Assembly (NCBI RefSeq): GCF_047495875.1
Contig: NC_092459.1
Span: 16,105,795-16,169,794, forward strand
DNA from: Pithys albifrons albifrons
Taxonomy: Eukaryota; Chordata; Aves; Passeriformes; Thamnophilidae
DNA length: 64,000 bases
Reading direction: 5' to 3'
The translations under genes and the position numbers were made by a program. This document shows, piece after piece, positions 11,872 to 24,500 of this stretch. A model generated the notes under the pieces. It saw nothing but the letters and a program-made list of their open reading frames with translations. It made no database searches and was not told the origin of the DNA. Positions within the stretch are counted from its first letter, which is position 1, and each line of letters starts with the position of its first letter.

Positions 11872-12918
11872 AGTATTAAGGACCAAAAGTCCCTACATGA
11901 AAGACAATATCTGAAGAGTCATTTGGATTAGTAAAACAGTGACTCACAATGTTTGTCCTTACAAAGACAAAATAAAATTAGTCTTATTTTATAATCAGTG
12001 AAGAAGTATCTTGTTAAATAGAAACAGAAAAAAGGAAATTCAGATAAATAAAAAAACCCACACCTTTTTATTATAGCATTACACACTGCATCATAGACAC
12101 TAACTGTATCATGAACCAGAAAGAAGCAGAAGACTAGCTAGGAAGACCAGGCTGTTTCTAGGATGAGATATTGGATATCTCTGATAATTGGTAAGGAGTA
12201 AAAGTCCTCATGCTAATCTGACTCTGGAGATGTGGAATCAAATCTATTATTTCCTACAGACAGGAATGTTTACTGTCTCTATATCACCGTGTTTCTGCCT
12301 TATTTCTCTGGACAAAATAGGTATTCTGTCACTTGGCTGTCACACAGTGTATTCTAAACAGAAATATGTTACAGTTGAGGGCTATTTCACCACTTTAATG
12401 TTATATTGCTTTTAGTTACATGATTACATTATTATTTCTGAAATTAGTATTTTTATATAGACTTTCTCATGTATTTAAAAAAGCAAAATGTAGGACTCAT
12501 ATTTAATGTCGCAATTTATGTTGCCATACTCATGCATAGAACAAATCAAACTAGATAACAAACCATTATTATTCAGAATTAATTTTTAAATTGATAAAAT
12601 GTTTCATTTTTCAGTGATAGTTATTTTTTTTAAATCTCCATATAACAGACTATTTACAATATACCTCCAGTGGTGATAATCTTCATAGCCTAATGCTATT
12701 TAAAATGCAAGTTTGAAAATCACAGCATCACATGTTTAAGTGAGCTCAACTTTTTAAAGAGATGCTGGTTCAAAATAGTGTAAACACAATAAAGAACTTG
12801 CACTCTACAGTTATCATGAGATTAAAGAAGTGACCTCATCTGAATGGTCAATACAGAAAATTACCTAGTAACATTGCCTATGAAGGTTTGCCTGAGGTAT
12901 TATCTCTTTTGGTAGTAA

Positions 12919-12972
12919 AAAAAAAAAAAAAAAAAAAAAAAAGAAAGAAAGAAAGAAAAAAAAAGAAAAAAA
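12919..12972. repeat. A-rich simple repeat with GAAA units
   Basis: A run of about 24 A residues is followed by three GAAA units and further A tracts. It may be the tail of an unrecognised retroelement, but no element body is visible next to it. Confidence 0.85.
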
Positions 12973-15503
12973 GCCCAACCAAAACAAACAAAAATTATCA
13001 TAGCTAACTCTTTGCATCTTTGCAAGCACCTTGGTTCTTTGCTTTTATATTTTCTGACAAATCAAGTTCCCTGTGCCAGGCACAAAATGCTCCTTGGCAG
13101 TGATAACAGAGTAGATCTCCCAGGCAAGATGAAGATCTCAGAGGGAGATGTTGAAAAAAGTGTTGAAGGAAAACCACAGTGATACATGATACCTGTGTGG
13201 CATGGGCTTTGTTCAAGCTGTTAGGATCTCAACCATCAGAAAACAAAAGAGATGGAGGCAGACAAGAAGGTTTGCCCTGTACTAATTCCACAGTTTTCTT
13301 CTGAGAGCAGTATTTCTTTTGTTCTTATGGCAGCAGCTCAGGAATCCTGTAAGAAAAATGGTTCTCCATATGGTTTCTGGCCTTGTATGTTGGATGAAGG
13401 ATTTTTCTTCATGCAGCAAAAGATATGATCTTCTTTAAAAGATTTACTAATGGGAAACTCAACACAAAATATTTGTGTTAAAAAACAACAAAATCAGTGG
13501 TTGTTTCTTCCCTCACTCATTCCCACTGCCATTTATTCCTCGATAAGACATAGCTATTGCAACACTACTGTTACCCATGTCATGTTTTAAGCAATTAATT
13601 ATGCCAAGTGTAAACTCTGAAATCCAATTCCTCCTAAAATACTGTAATGATCCATTTTCTCTAAGAAATTCAGTAACTGTTCAGAAAGCAACAGTTTACC
13701 TTGTTGTGCAATTACTTTATTATGTTGATTCAAACATGCTGTTTGAATTGATAAGAGGAACAGTTTCCAGCAAAGAAAGGTTTACCTCACAACAGATAAT
13801 ATCAGGTGCTCACAACTAGGTAATGGACTGATTATGGCTGTTAAAAAGTAGAGCCATACAGACAATATAACTTTGCTCTTATTTGTAACTAAGATAATGC
13901 GGTGTGCACATTCTCTAAGTTTCAAACGCAAATAATATTTTAGCACATGGAAGTGTGGCAACATTGAGAATGATCTACAAATGCAGGTTGTGAAACAGAA
14001 ATCACACTACATCTGCAAAGCAATCAAAAACCTCATAACACATCCTAATTTGTTTTCAAAAAATTTGCATGCAATCAAAACCATGTGAAAGTATTTATAT
14101 TAGATTTATTTGGTGTTCAGAGATAGGACTCACTTTTTAATTTGGTTTCCAGAAAGCCACTAGACTATGGAAAAGGGAATGATAGAAATTTGTTTACCTT
14201 TGGATCTGAAAGAAAAAGTTAAATTGAAAAATTCTTGAGAAAAAGTGTATGACTAGTTTAAAATGTAGATATGTATGGTTTAAAGCAGGGATTAAGTATT
14301 CATAGTAAGCATAAAAATGTGACATATTTTCACTAGGATCCAGACCTGTGAATTAAAGACTTTGAAGATTTTGTTTGTTTTATCTGGATTTTTGGGTCAG
14401 TTCTTTTTATTAAAAGGACCATTTAGGCAATCCTCACTAAAGCCAAAATTTGGCTAATAAACTTATTCAGTTGCAGAACTTCAGTCTGGATGCATCTCTA
14501 TTTAAAGATAACGACTATAACCATTGTCAAGTTCAGGAAAATTTTCAGAATTAATATATTCAGTGTGAAGTAGGATAAAATTAATATAAGGCTATAAGGA
14601 CCACTGTAGAATAGACTTGTGACACCACAAAAAGTACCCATATATACATGAAGCTCTTTACAGTCCAGTACCAATCAATTTTATCTACTGGATAAATAGA
14701 GTTCTATGAAAGAGGAAGCTCTGCATTCTCAGTGGATGACCAAAAAAAATCTGCCTATATATCTTATTGCTGCATTATTTAAAAAACAAAACCACAAATA
14801 CAGATTTTTACTTGGGTTTTTTTTTTTTTTTTAAGATTTGGAGATTTCCCCACATCTGTTGGAAAATAATGGATTTGACAGGATCAAAGCATTCTTCAGG
14901 AATATGCCAATTCTGTTCCAACCTTTGAGGAAAATCTACTCATTTGTGGCCACTCTGAAACTCCACACACACATACACATCTCCTGGGTGCTTGGCTGCT
15001 AAAGGCCTTTATCTAGCCAGCTCCTTGCTGCTTAATCTCTTGAGCTCTGTGGGGTTTTAATAAGCAGTCTGGTTGGCAGAGTTCTCAGCACTATCCAAGC
15101 TCATAAAGGAGCTGGTAAGATTTAGCAGTTCCCTGGGCAGCTGGAAATCAAGATAGTACCACAACAAAGATGAAGTCTCTAGAGCTACTGGAGCCAGCAG
15201 CCTCATCATGCCACAGAAAATACCAAATATCCTATTTCAGCAGCTTCCCGAGCTTACATGGGTGACTTGTTCCATTTTAACTCAGCTCTCTGGACATTCC
15301 CTGTATCTTCCTTTCTCAGCTCTTCATCTTCCTGGCAACACTGCTTTACAGATACTCTTTTACAAGATGGACAAAAAAATTGAAAAATGCATTTTAATTT
15401 TACCTCTTTTTTTCTCCTATAAATTATGACACATTCTAATCTTAGTGCTTCTGAAATTTTTTTCCTAGTGTTGTATTTGGATTTTAAACAAAAAACCTGA
15501 CCA

Positions 15504-15540
15504 ACCAACCAACCAAACAAACAAACAAACAAAAAAACCC
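15504..15540. repeat. (CAAC/CAAA)n simple repeat
   Basis: CCAACCAACCAACC passes into CAAACAAACAAAC and an A/C tail, a short tetranucleotide tract. Confidence 0.85.
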
Positions 15541-16689
15541 AAGAAAACCCCACCATTTTTTAAAAAGGTCTCCCATTCCCCTGGCTAGCTGGAGGTTATC
15601 TTTGATTTTGATAATTGTCAAACTTCAATGTTTCTCTCATTTTTCACCTCAAAATTCTCGAAGGATATGCAAAATATACTTACCTGTTTTTCTTATCCAA
15701 AGAAAAAATTGTGCTTAAACATTGTCCCCACCAAAGACAAAACAGGATGTAGAAGCAAGAAAACAAATATGTTTTAAATAATTAGTACGTCCTCTGCTGA
15801 AGTTTGCTCACCACATTCTCCTTCATTTGACAGTTGATGTGAGCAGTGGAGGAATAGAAGTTCAATGCTCATAAATTTTCACTCCATCCACCATTTCAAA
15901 ATCTTGGCTGTCGCACTGGTCATAATTTTTGTATCTTATTGATCCACCCTCTAGTAATTAATCTTTTATGTACTTAATGATTAAATTTTCTTTGGAAAAC
16001 GTTTGCTACTTGCCATATTGGATGACAACCAGAGTTGTCAGTGGAGCGCACCAGGAGCACATATAATCTTCAGGAGAGGTAGACAGCTTATTTTACCTCT
16101 TTCTGTAGAGAATATGCATAGTTTAACCCAGCTCACTTGGCAAGCTGAGATCCAAGAATAACAAATAAAGAAGCAAAAGAACAGAAGTAAAAAATCCTCA
16201 CATTTACTGTAGAGTTGAAAATTTCTGTGTAATATCAACATGAAAGTAGACAGAGGAACTACCTATTTGTTTATGCACACCGTGATTACTTCCCATCTCC
16301 CCTGTCCTACTGGATTTATTTGCATTTTATAACATGCAAACTCCCTAGTCTTGGGCAGGCTGAGCATTTTCGTCCTGCAACTTTAATAGCAAAAATCTCA
16401 CCTGAAATGAAAAATGTTTATTAAAAATATCAGAAATTTAACGCTTTGTGAAAACTTGTAAGTCAAATAAACAAACAAAGCAAAAAGCACCTACACATCC
16501 GCTTCCATTTACGACCATCCACTTTCACTTTAAAAAATAATCTCCTTTTTGTGTCCTTTGTTCCTGATCTATTAAAACTGAACTAGGCCTGAAGATCACA
16601 TGAAAAAGGCAAGCTCCATGAAATCAGTTTACAGATGAAATATTAATGTCTGCCAGCACACATGCACAGCCATGTGTGATGTTGCTTTG

Positions 16690-16755
16690 CTTTGCTTTGA
16701 GCAGGGTCTTGGAGCAGGTGACCTCCAAAGGTCAGTCCAACCTGCTCTGCAACTC
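16690..16755 (+). mobile_element. Possible CR1 3'-tail remnant
   Basis: The segment GAGCAGGTGACCTCCAAAGG then TCAGTCCAACCTGCTCTGCAACTCTG resembles the CR1 3' UTR signature (TGGATGACCTCCAGAGGTCC then CCAACC). It is short and diverged, so this is tentative. Confidence 0.4.
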
Positions 16756-19700
16756 TGCATCTTTCTGCAAAGGGCACACAGCACATAGTATGTCTGTCAC
16801 TGCAAAAACAGCCTGCCAGATAGCTTGTGTAATGGGGCCATTGCAGGAGCAGAGCAGTGAAATGGCCTCTTATCTCCTGCTGGTAAGGACATTACTAGTC
16901 ATGCCCTTCCTCTCCTTTCTGACAGAAACTGCTGTCATTATCCCAAAGTAAGAGAACCGGATTTGTGTCTCACTTCAGTCACCCCATTTCAGTGTTTTAA
17001 CCCCATCCACTGGGAAGAGAAAACTGTGTCAGTATGCAAGGTGTGACCAGGAGTGGGCAAAGTGCAGCAACCTGTCCCATTTTGTCTCTTCTGCTGGCAA
17101 CCTCTGTCAGAAAAATAGGGCAGGCGGGAGAAGTAACATTTGAAATAGCTGCAGCTAAATCTCTCAGAGCCTTTTCACAGGTTTTTTAATACAGATAGGA
17201 AAAGTAGTTTCTAGCCTGCAGTCCCAAAGCTGCCTGAAGGTTTTCTCAAAGTCACCAGCTTTTGTATGTGCAATTTCTATTTCTAATAAATTCAGTTTTT
17301 TCACATGACATTTGCAAAGAGTTCAGTTCCAAGATGCACATCTGCCTATAACAGGAGGCACCTGCCCCTTCTCTACCAGCTAGTTCAATTCCTCCCTCTT
17401 TTGATTTATAAATGACTCAGTTATGCAACATAAAAAGTCTTTTAACTAGATATAATTTTAAATAATAAAGTCTCTCTTCTTTCATGCAAATGGATATAAG
17501 CATGAGATTTCATAATACAAAGCAAATCAGCAGGATATTTTTTCATCTTTTCATTAGCAATCTTTCTCACTTATAGTACATAATTCCATTTACTTCAAAG
17601 GCATGCAAAAAGAAAAAAAAACAGATTATGCTACTGACCTAAAGTTTATGGTGAAGTATAGGGAGGAGAGTGTTTTGCCAAACAAAAATTAACTTCCTTT
17701 CTATGAGCTCTGCTGTAGGCTGTTCTTGCCCACCCTCAGAAGACAAGAACCTCATTTCCAAGCTTTAAAAATATTCAATATAAATTTCAATGAGTTATAT
17801 TAGTAGAGTTTCAATCTGTACATCTACTAAAAGTCTTGAAAACCACTTATTTTAGGAAACAGCTTTAATTAAAGCAAAAGACTAAGTGGATGTTTTTCAG
17901 ACTTTATTCTGATCTTTATCACAGGCTTGGAATGATATGGTTCATAAATCTGATTATTTCTTTGTGCCTTAGTCTGTCCCAGAAGTCAAATTATATCATT
18001 ACCTAATGCATGGGGATGTTGAGCACCTTAATTTTTGCAGCCTGTAAAACACTTTTTGATCTTCACCTGGAAACCGAAGTTTGCTTTCTGTCTCTATCTT
18101 CTTTCATGTTAAGTCGCTCACATATAGGAAGTCAGATAAATACTGAGTTTTTCTGCTTTGAGAGGACCAGACTGGTAAAGATCATTTGTTTTGCATGTTC
18201 ACAACTAATAAGACTGAAATAAGGTATTAGTTTTGAAAAGCACATACACTTCTACTCAAGTTTATGCTTTACTCTCTACATGTTTTTCAACACACACACA
18301 CACTGAAAAATGTAAAAGGCCTGCATTGGGTGACAAAGACTTGTAGAAGATAAGTTTTAAAAAAGTTATATTCCTTAGAGGATGTAAAGTGTGTTTTTAT
18401 TTTGTTTGCATATTACCAAAAGATATACCTATCATATTCATAATTTTTACTGTAAGAGGGATTTTCAGAGCCCTTGACAGGACAGGAAACCCTGTGCTTG
18501 GGCCACCGGTCAAATAGGGGACCACAACCCATCTCCTGCATAGTTCAGACTTTAAGATGGCCCAGGTGTATCCTAGAAAATGTTCTTGTACTGTTGTGAG
18601 ACATTGTCTGCATCAGACACACAAACAATAGATACAGGGAATTGCTGTGATCTTTTTTTCAGTCAGAGACTTAGTAATTTACTTCCAGGCTTTTGTGCAT
18701 CAGCTGTCAGAACACTGTTTTGGAGAACAACATAAACTAAAGTGATGAGCATGGGGCAGTCCCTGGGGAGATTGTGAAGCCCGCTGAAGCCTTCTGAGAA
18801 AAATGTATCCACTATTACCTCTGCCTCTTCTTTTGGCTGAGTCCAACAGTTCATGCTATCCATCACTTACTTCCTGAGCAGAAGGACATATTGTAATGTG
18901 GGTAAAGGAGTAGGGCAGTAGCAGGTGAAGAAGAAATGGTAGAGTCATACTCACAGTCTTGAAATGGGAGCAATATCTAAATAGACTAGGAAAAGGGATG
19001 AGTTATAGTAGAGATCTGTGGATTTGTGTGAAGCCCACAGCATATGGAAAGGACTGACTATTCATGGACTCTTCACATGAAAGTACAACTATCAAATAAA
19101 GCCAGTTGCAGTAATGGTCAGTACAAGCAAATGTTGTGAAACACTACTTGAAACATTTACAAGGGTTCTTTGAAATTACTGTAGAAAACAAATATTTAAG
19201 TTGAAAAATTAATTCTGGTGGAACTACTCTTATATTTCTATGAAATATAATTTAGTCTGTCAAAAATATTTACTTAGAAATCTTAAAAGAAATAATTACT
19301 TTTTGCCTCTTTCCACTCTAGTATCTGCTAGAGACTGTCTGTTGAGAGATCAAAGTGGAGAAGACATTATGGAAATCCCAAAGCAAAGCTACACCTCTGA
19401 GCAGCAAGCAATCACTGCACTTAATCTTGATTCTAAAAGGCCTAACTTTCTCAGTTTGTGTTTCCTTATTTTGGAGTGATATTGTGCATGTGTGTGTGTG
19501 TAATTCTTTTTGCAGTGTAAACACATATGGCTATTTATATCTTGCATTGCAGAAGTTAGCCTAACATGCTTACAGCAAGATTTCATTTAGGGCACATTCT
19601 CCTGGCTGCCTCTGGCCTGCGTCGCACCATGCCAGGAGCACAGCACAACACTAGCACTTGCATTGCCAGCCACAGGAGCTTACCCTGTTATTACTTGATT

Positions 19701-20054
19701 TGCCCCTGGTGCTGTGCCAGCCCAAAAGAGCCCAAGCTACAAATGATTGCTGCAAGGGATTTGGATGGAAAAATCAACAAATTCCTCACAGTTACTGGAA
19801 GTCAGCATAATTGTGCATCCCCGATGCTGGGCAGACATAGGTAGGCAGCCAGATCAGCATACAACTGGCTGAGAAGGCTCAAAATCCTTTTTGCACAGTT
19901 CTTCTTTGCACTCATTATCAAGCACTGACACACTACACTCTGCTAGGAAAAGAAGTCATGGTGGTGACCGTGGAAGGGACCAGAAGAAACCTATAGCCCA
20001 GTGGCTTCTTAGGGGCAAGATGTGCCAGTTACACCAATCTCTTAGGGGTCTTTT

Positions 20055-20245
20055 GCATTTCTAGCCACCACTGTTGAAGCAGCAATTCAGAGGCAAGCAG
20101 AGGACAGCAGCAACACAGGCTAGTGTGGGGAAGGCAGGATGGCAGCAAGTAGGAAAAAGCAGAGGCTGGGAGGTGGGCAGGGAAGCAGCAACAGGAGTCA
20201 GAAGCAGCAGGGCACAGAAGAGGCAAAGGCAGCAGCAGGGAGGTT
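20055..20245. repeat. Purine-rich, CAG/GCAG-dense low-complexity segment
   Basis: About 190 bases are dominated by A and G with many CAG and GGCAG units on the plus strand. The bias produces several overlapping open frames rich in Ser, Leu, Cys or Gln, which are composition artefacts. Confidence 0.6.
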
Positions 20246-20639
20246 TCGATACAGCAGTATTAGGAATCATTAGTTAAGTCCATCCACAGGAACCAGATTT
20301 AGTGTATTTTGCCTTTAAAACAAAGCAAGAAGAATGTTTGCAATTATTATGGAAATATTTCCAGTGAAGAACATAGAAATATGATGGTAATAATAATAAC
20401 AGTTAGATAACACTGCTTCACTATAAAACCTGTTTTAGAGCTTAACTGTCCTTTTTGTTTGATTTTTCCTGGTATCTAAACCAAATTCTATGGGCTACAT
20501 TTAGCTTATTTTTTCATGCCAGATCAAGAGCGGGCATAGGAAATGATCAGTTATCAGGAGAGTCTTTACATTCTCCATCATAACTTCCTTACTGATTTTC
20601 TATATTAAATGGAGCTTACTTCATAGGTCATATTTTCCA

Positions 20640-21100
20640 GCTGTTGCTTCACTTTAGGATTCCCAATACTTTATCAATATCCACTGCTCAGAAGTGAGCC
20701 CAGTATTCCAGCTGAGACCCCACCTACACAAGGGAAAAGAAATTAACTCTCTTTCACATCTTTATGAGTATATCCCAGGCTGAAATGTCTTGATAAATCA
20801 AAAAATCTTCAAATCTTTTGCAGTTTAGCATTGTCTTTCACATACTCTGGGGCATTTAGTCACTTTCTGTTGCGTACAATACTTTTCCCTTTCTGTTACT
20901 TGGTTGATGCCTGGCAATTTTCCATAGAGTAAAAGTCAATTTCAAACATGATCATGTCTCCCACAGTTCTTGAAATCCTTACTCTTTCATTATGGCATTC
21001 AAAACAGCAATATAAATGCTGAGTAGGATTGTGTTCAGGGTAAACCTCACATAATTCTAACTTAAAATGTCCTCATATTTTTACCCCAAAGCACTGATAA
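20640..21100 (-). mobile_element. Probable ancient LINE remnant (CR1-like)
   Basis: The stretch around GAAGTGAGCCCAGTATTCCA (20693) with GCTGAGACCCCACC, and the later part around AGCAATATAAATGCTGAGTAGGAT, read like the reverse complement of a deeply diverged CR1-type ORF2/3' region (compare CACCCAGTATTCCAG in younger copies). Divergence is too high to set borders or subfamily. Confidence 0.4.
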
Positions 21101-21220
21101 GGTTTCTTTGACAGTAGTTATTTTTAAGCAGTACACTCACTTCATAGCAATTAATCAGTTATTCCCCATTTGGCATGTGACCATTAAGAGATACAACATC
21201 TTACTCTTTTTCTACATTAG

Positions 21221-21520
21221 AATCATAGAATCATAGAACATAGAATCATAGAATCATAGAATCGATTGGGTTGGAAAAGACCTCCAAGATCATCGAGTCC
21301 AACCCTTGGTCCAACTCTAGTCCATTTACTAGATCATGGCACCCAGCGCCACGTCCAATCTGTGTTTAAAAATCTCTAGGGATGGTGAATCCACCACCTC
21401 TCTGGGCAGCCCATTCCAATGCCTGATTACTCTCTCTGTAAAGAATTTTTTTCTGATATCCAACTTAAATTTCCCCTGGCAGAGCTTAAGCCCATGCCCC
21501 CTTGTCCTATTGCTGAGTGA
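21221..21520 (-). mobile_element. Young CR1 LINE, 5'-truncated
   Basis: Begins on the plus strand with tandem AATCATAGA units (the reverse complement of the ATTCTATG tail), then CGATTGGGTTGGAAAAGACC and continues to CTATTGCTGAGTG, where it is truncated. It is nearly identical to the copies at 39.2-39.6 kb and 40.3-40.8 kb, which indicates recent activity of one subfamily. The tail has expanded to about five units with one shortened unit. Confidence 0.92.
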
Positions 21521-23873
21521 TTCTATAGATCAGCAAAGAAGGAAAAAATATAAAGATGGATTTGACATGATTTGTCCTTGGCAAATCCACAATTACTATC
21601 TCCATCACTTTATTATCTACTCAGTGCCTTCACTTATTTTTTTAAACATTTGCTCTGGTATCCCAGTTAATCTACCTGATGAATTACTTTATATTCCTTT
21701 TTCTTTAAATACAGGTACTATGTGAAAGCTTCTCTAGGGCTCTGAGACCTCTTGATCCTTCATAAGCATCTGAAGACAATCACTGAGAGTTCAGCAATTG
21801 CTTTGGCAACTTTCGACCAAATTTCACCTGACCCTGCTGACTAAAACATTTCTAACTCATTTAAATATTCTTTAACCTGCCCTTTCTGTCTCCTAACCTG
21901 TGATTCTCTTCCCCTGTTAAAATTAATTGCATCAAAGATGTGATTGCAATTAACCTTGAGAGTGGAAATCTTTCAGCCTTTCCTGTTTCATCACAGCAGA
22001 CAAAAGCTTCTTCCATCAAATTAAAAAGAAATATGTTGTCTCTATAGCACCAGCACCTCAGTAAAGCATTTCCATGATGCTCCATCAGGCATTTGTCCTC
22101 TCTGTAGTTAAAATGCAGTTGTACTCCCCAGTGATGCTGCTGCTGCTGGATTTGCAGGCTTGACCCCTCGATCTGCTGATTAGCACTGACTGTGGTCCAG
22201 GACCACACGTGTCTCCACACTCCTCCACAATGGCATTTGGCCCCAGTGCACACTTGAAATGGCAGAGATACCACACACGGTTTATTATATAGGAGATTCA
22301 AGTGCTGTTCCCCAGAATGGGAACAATTGTTTGATTTTACAGTTCCAAGCAGGAAGTCAGTAGCCTTTTTAACACATTCAATATGGTAAGTTCCTGTCTG
22401 GGTTATGGAGCACACACATGGCTTTTCCCTGATGTGTTTTTGCTGCTGAAACAAGTCAAGTGAGACACCCAGTGCATGGAAGTCACTGAAATGTCCTCTG
22501 TTGTGTCAGTGGTTTTGGTGCTATTTATTGCTTTGCAGCACAGACAACAAAAGGCAAATATCACAGTTGGCATGGAAGGAAGAAACAATGCCAGGTAACC
22601 ATTATTCTCTCTTTCTCTCACATAAGAAAAAGAAGTAAGATGAAATTCGGCTTGCCTCTCACATAGTGATTGTAACTGCCAGTTTGAAAAAGGAAGAGAG
22701 TTATTTTCTGCAGGCAGAGCATTGATTTTTTTCCTATGTGTGACTCATGAGTCTGTACCACACTGTGCTGCATGATAGAAGGGGCATCTGGATCCACCGT
22801 GTGACAAAAAGTCACCCATTGCAGGTCATGCTCTTCTATTGGAGGTCACACCTCCTTCACAACCTCATATAGCCTTTCATCATAACCTTACATGACAAGC
22901 ACAGCTGGTCAGCAGAGAAACATCTGAGTGGCAGTTTCACATAATGGGGATTTTGAGGTAGAAGCTCCTGAGATTTGATGGGTGGGATTCATCTGCTCAG
23001 TCAGAATTTATCTTGTCACCTTGGTCTCACCCAGGGCAAATGAAAGAAATGAGTCAGAACAAGGAACATTCCCATCCCAATTTAGACATCTAAAATAAGA
23101 CAGATGAATCATATCCTGAATGCACTTATTTCTCCCCACAGACTAAAGAAGCAGTGTGACTAGTTCAGATGCAGAAATCTACAGCACTGATGTTTAAAAC
23201 CAGAGGAGACAATTCCCAACCAGCAAACCTGAGCCAAGGGTTCTGGAAAAATCAGAAGGCTAAACTGATCATCATGATGGGCTCAATTCAGCTGCCTCAC
23301 ACAGAGGTACCTAGTGCCCTTTGAGGCACCCTAAGGCATCCAAGACACTCAGCAAATTTATCCACTTGTCTCTGTTCAAGGATTGCAAAATTTGACCTCA
23401 GCTAAGCAAAACATCTACCAGGTCATGCTGTCCACTGCAATGCTGCTCCCAGCACAGTAAACCCTACACACTGTCAGAGCAGGTGAACCATCCTCTGTCA
23501 AGAGACTGACAATGGAACAGGGATTGAGATCATGCAAGGCAATCTGTAAGAATAAGTCAAAGAACAATAGCTAGTTTGAAGAAATCTTTTTTTAAAAAAG
23601 CAGTTCAGGGCAATTAAAGGTAAAATAGCCTTACCAAAAACTACGAGAGTAAGGAACAGCCCAGTTAATTATGCTCCCTGATTACTTTCATTTAATCCTT
23701 TTAACAGGAAATATTACTTTCTTATTTTCAAGACTGGTTTCATACATAATACCTTAGTTAATATTGATTTCCACTGTGTTTTTCCTTGATTTCTTTTCAT
23801 TTTCATTACATATCTGGCAATAAACCTAGTCTGCATAATCATTGTCATACTCTTGAAGATCTTTAAAAATCTC
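21521..23873. other. Non-coding stretch between CR1 and LTR
   Basis: Apart from the open frame at 21861-22454, nothing is recognised. No splice-flanked coding block with family similarity was seen. Confidence 0.3.
21861..22454 (-). other. Unrecognised 197-codon open frame
   Basis: An uninterrupted minus-strand frame of 197 codons begins at an ATG. The translated product is rich in Cys, His and Gln, with a short QQQQ run, and has no domain, signal peptide or membrane segment I recognise. The DNA also holds a TATATAATAAA-like box near 22284-22294 on the minus strand, so an old LTR is possible. A chance frame or a retroelement remnant is more likely than a gene. Confidence 0.2.
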
Positions 23874-24500
23874 TGTGCTGGTTTGAAGGTGAACCAGCAG
23901 GGGAAATGAACTCACCACGAGAGAGATTATAAGTCAGAGCTAAAATTTAATAATAATATTACAATAACAACACTGACACACAAGGGAAATTGCTTTCAAC
24001 TCACAAAACCCCAGCAGTATAACCCAGTGTCCTGGGGCACAAACCCAAGGGGGTTTGTTTGCCCTTGTGCTGAGACCCCTGTGGTTCCCCCAAGTCCGGA
24101 GCAAAAGGAAAAGAAAAACCTGTTGGTGCAGGCGAGGGCTGTGGTCTGGGCGAGAGAGGTGATCTCCTCCTGTCAAGGTCCTGCTGCTGCTCTGGATCCG
24201 ACGAGAAGTTCCCGAGGTCTTCTTACCCACCACTTATGTACCCTCAGGGAGCACCCAGTCCCTCCCCCTGGGCGGGGACTCACACAATGGGTGATTAACT
24301 CTGGGAGCCAGGGGGTGTTGAACTGTTGATGGCCCATTAGCAGCTCCGCCCCCTCAGGCTGGGTGTGAAGGTGATAATGGCTCCCTGGGCAGCTGCTGCT
24401 AATGGCCCATTGACCTTGGGGAATGAATAGAGGGGGTGGAATACACAGGTTTGATCACCCCCACACAGGGTTAGCTGGTCCCTCCTGCTGAACTAGGACA
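23874..24500 (-). mobile_element. Solo LTR (627 bp) with 5-bp target duplication
   Basis: Starts TGTGCTGGTTTG and ends AACTAGGACA. Exact direct repeats ATCTC flank it at 23869-23873 and 24501-24505. A TATA-like TACATAAGTG on the minus strand at about 24231-24240 and homology to the LTR at 11151-11871 give the orientation. No internal retroviral sequence adjoins it. The exact duplication suggests it is younger than its relative at 11151. Confidence 0.88.

Larger units (their letters stand above)
11872..20639. other. Long non-coding AT-rich stretch
   Basis: No coding exon was recognised on either strand across this interval. It contains simple repeats listed separately, a T16 run at about 14817-14832 and a short CA run near 18292-18302. 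In the human locus, ALLC lies between COLEC11 and DCDC2C, so ALLC exons would be expected roughly between here and 32 kb on the minus strand. Conserved allantoicase motifs (WMDGW, RIPGHDW) were looked for and not seen. Confidence 0.35.
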
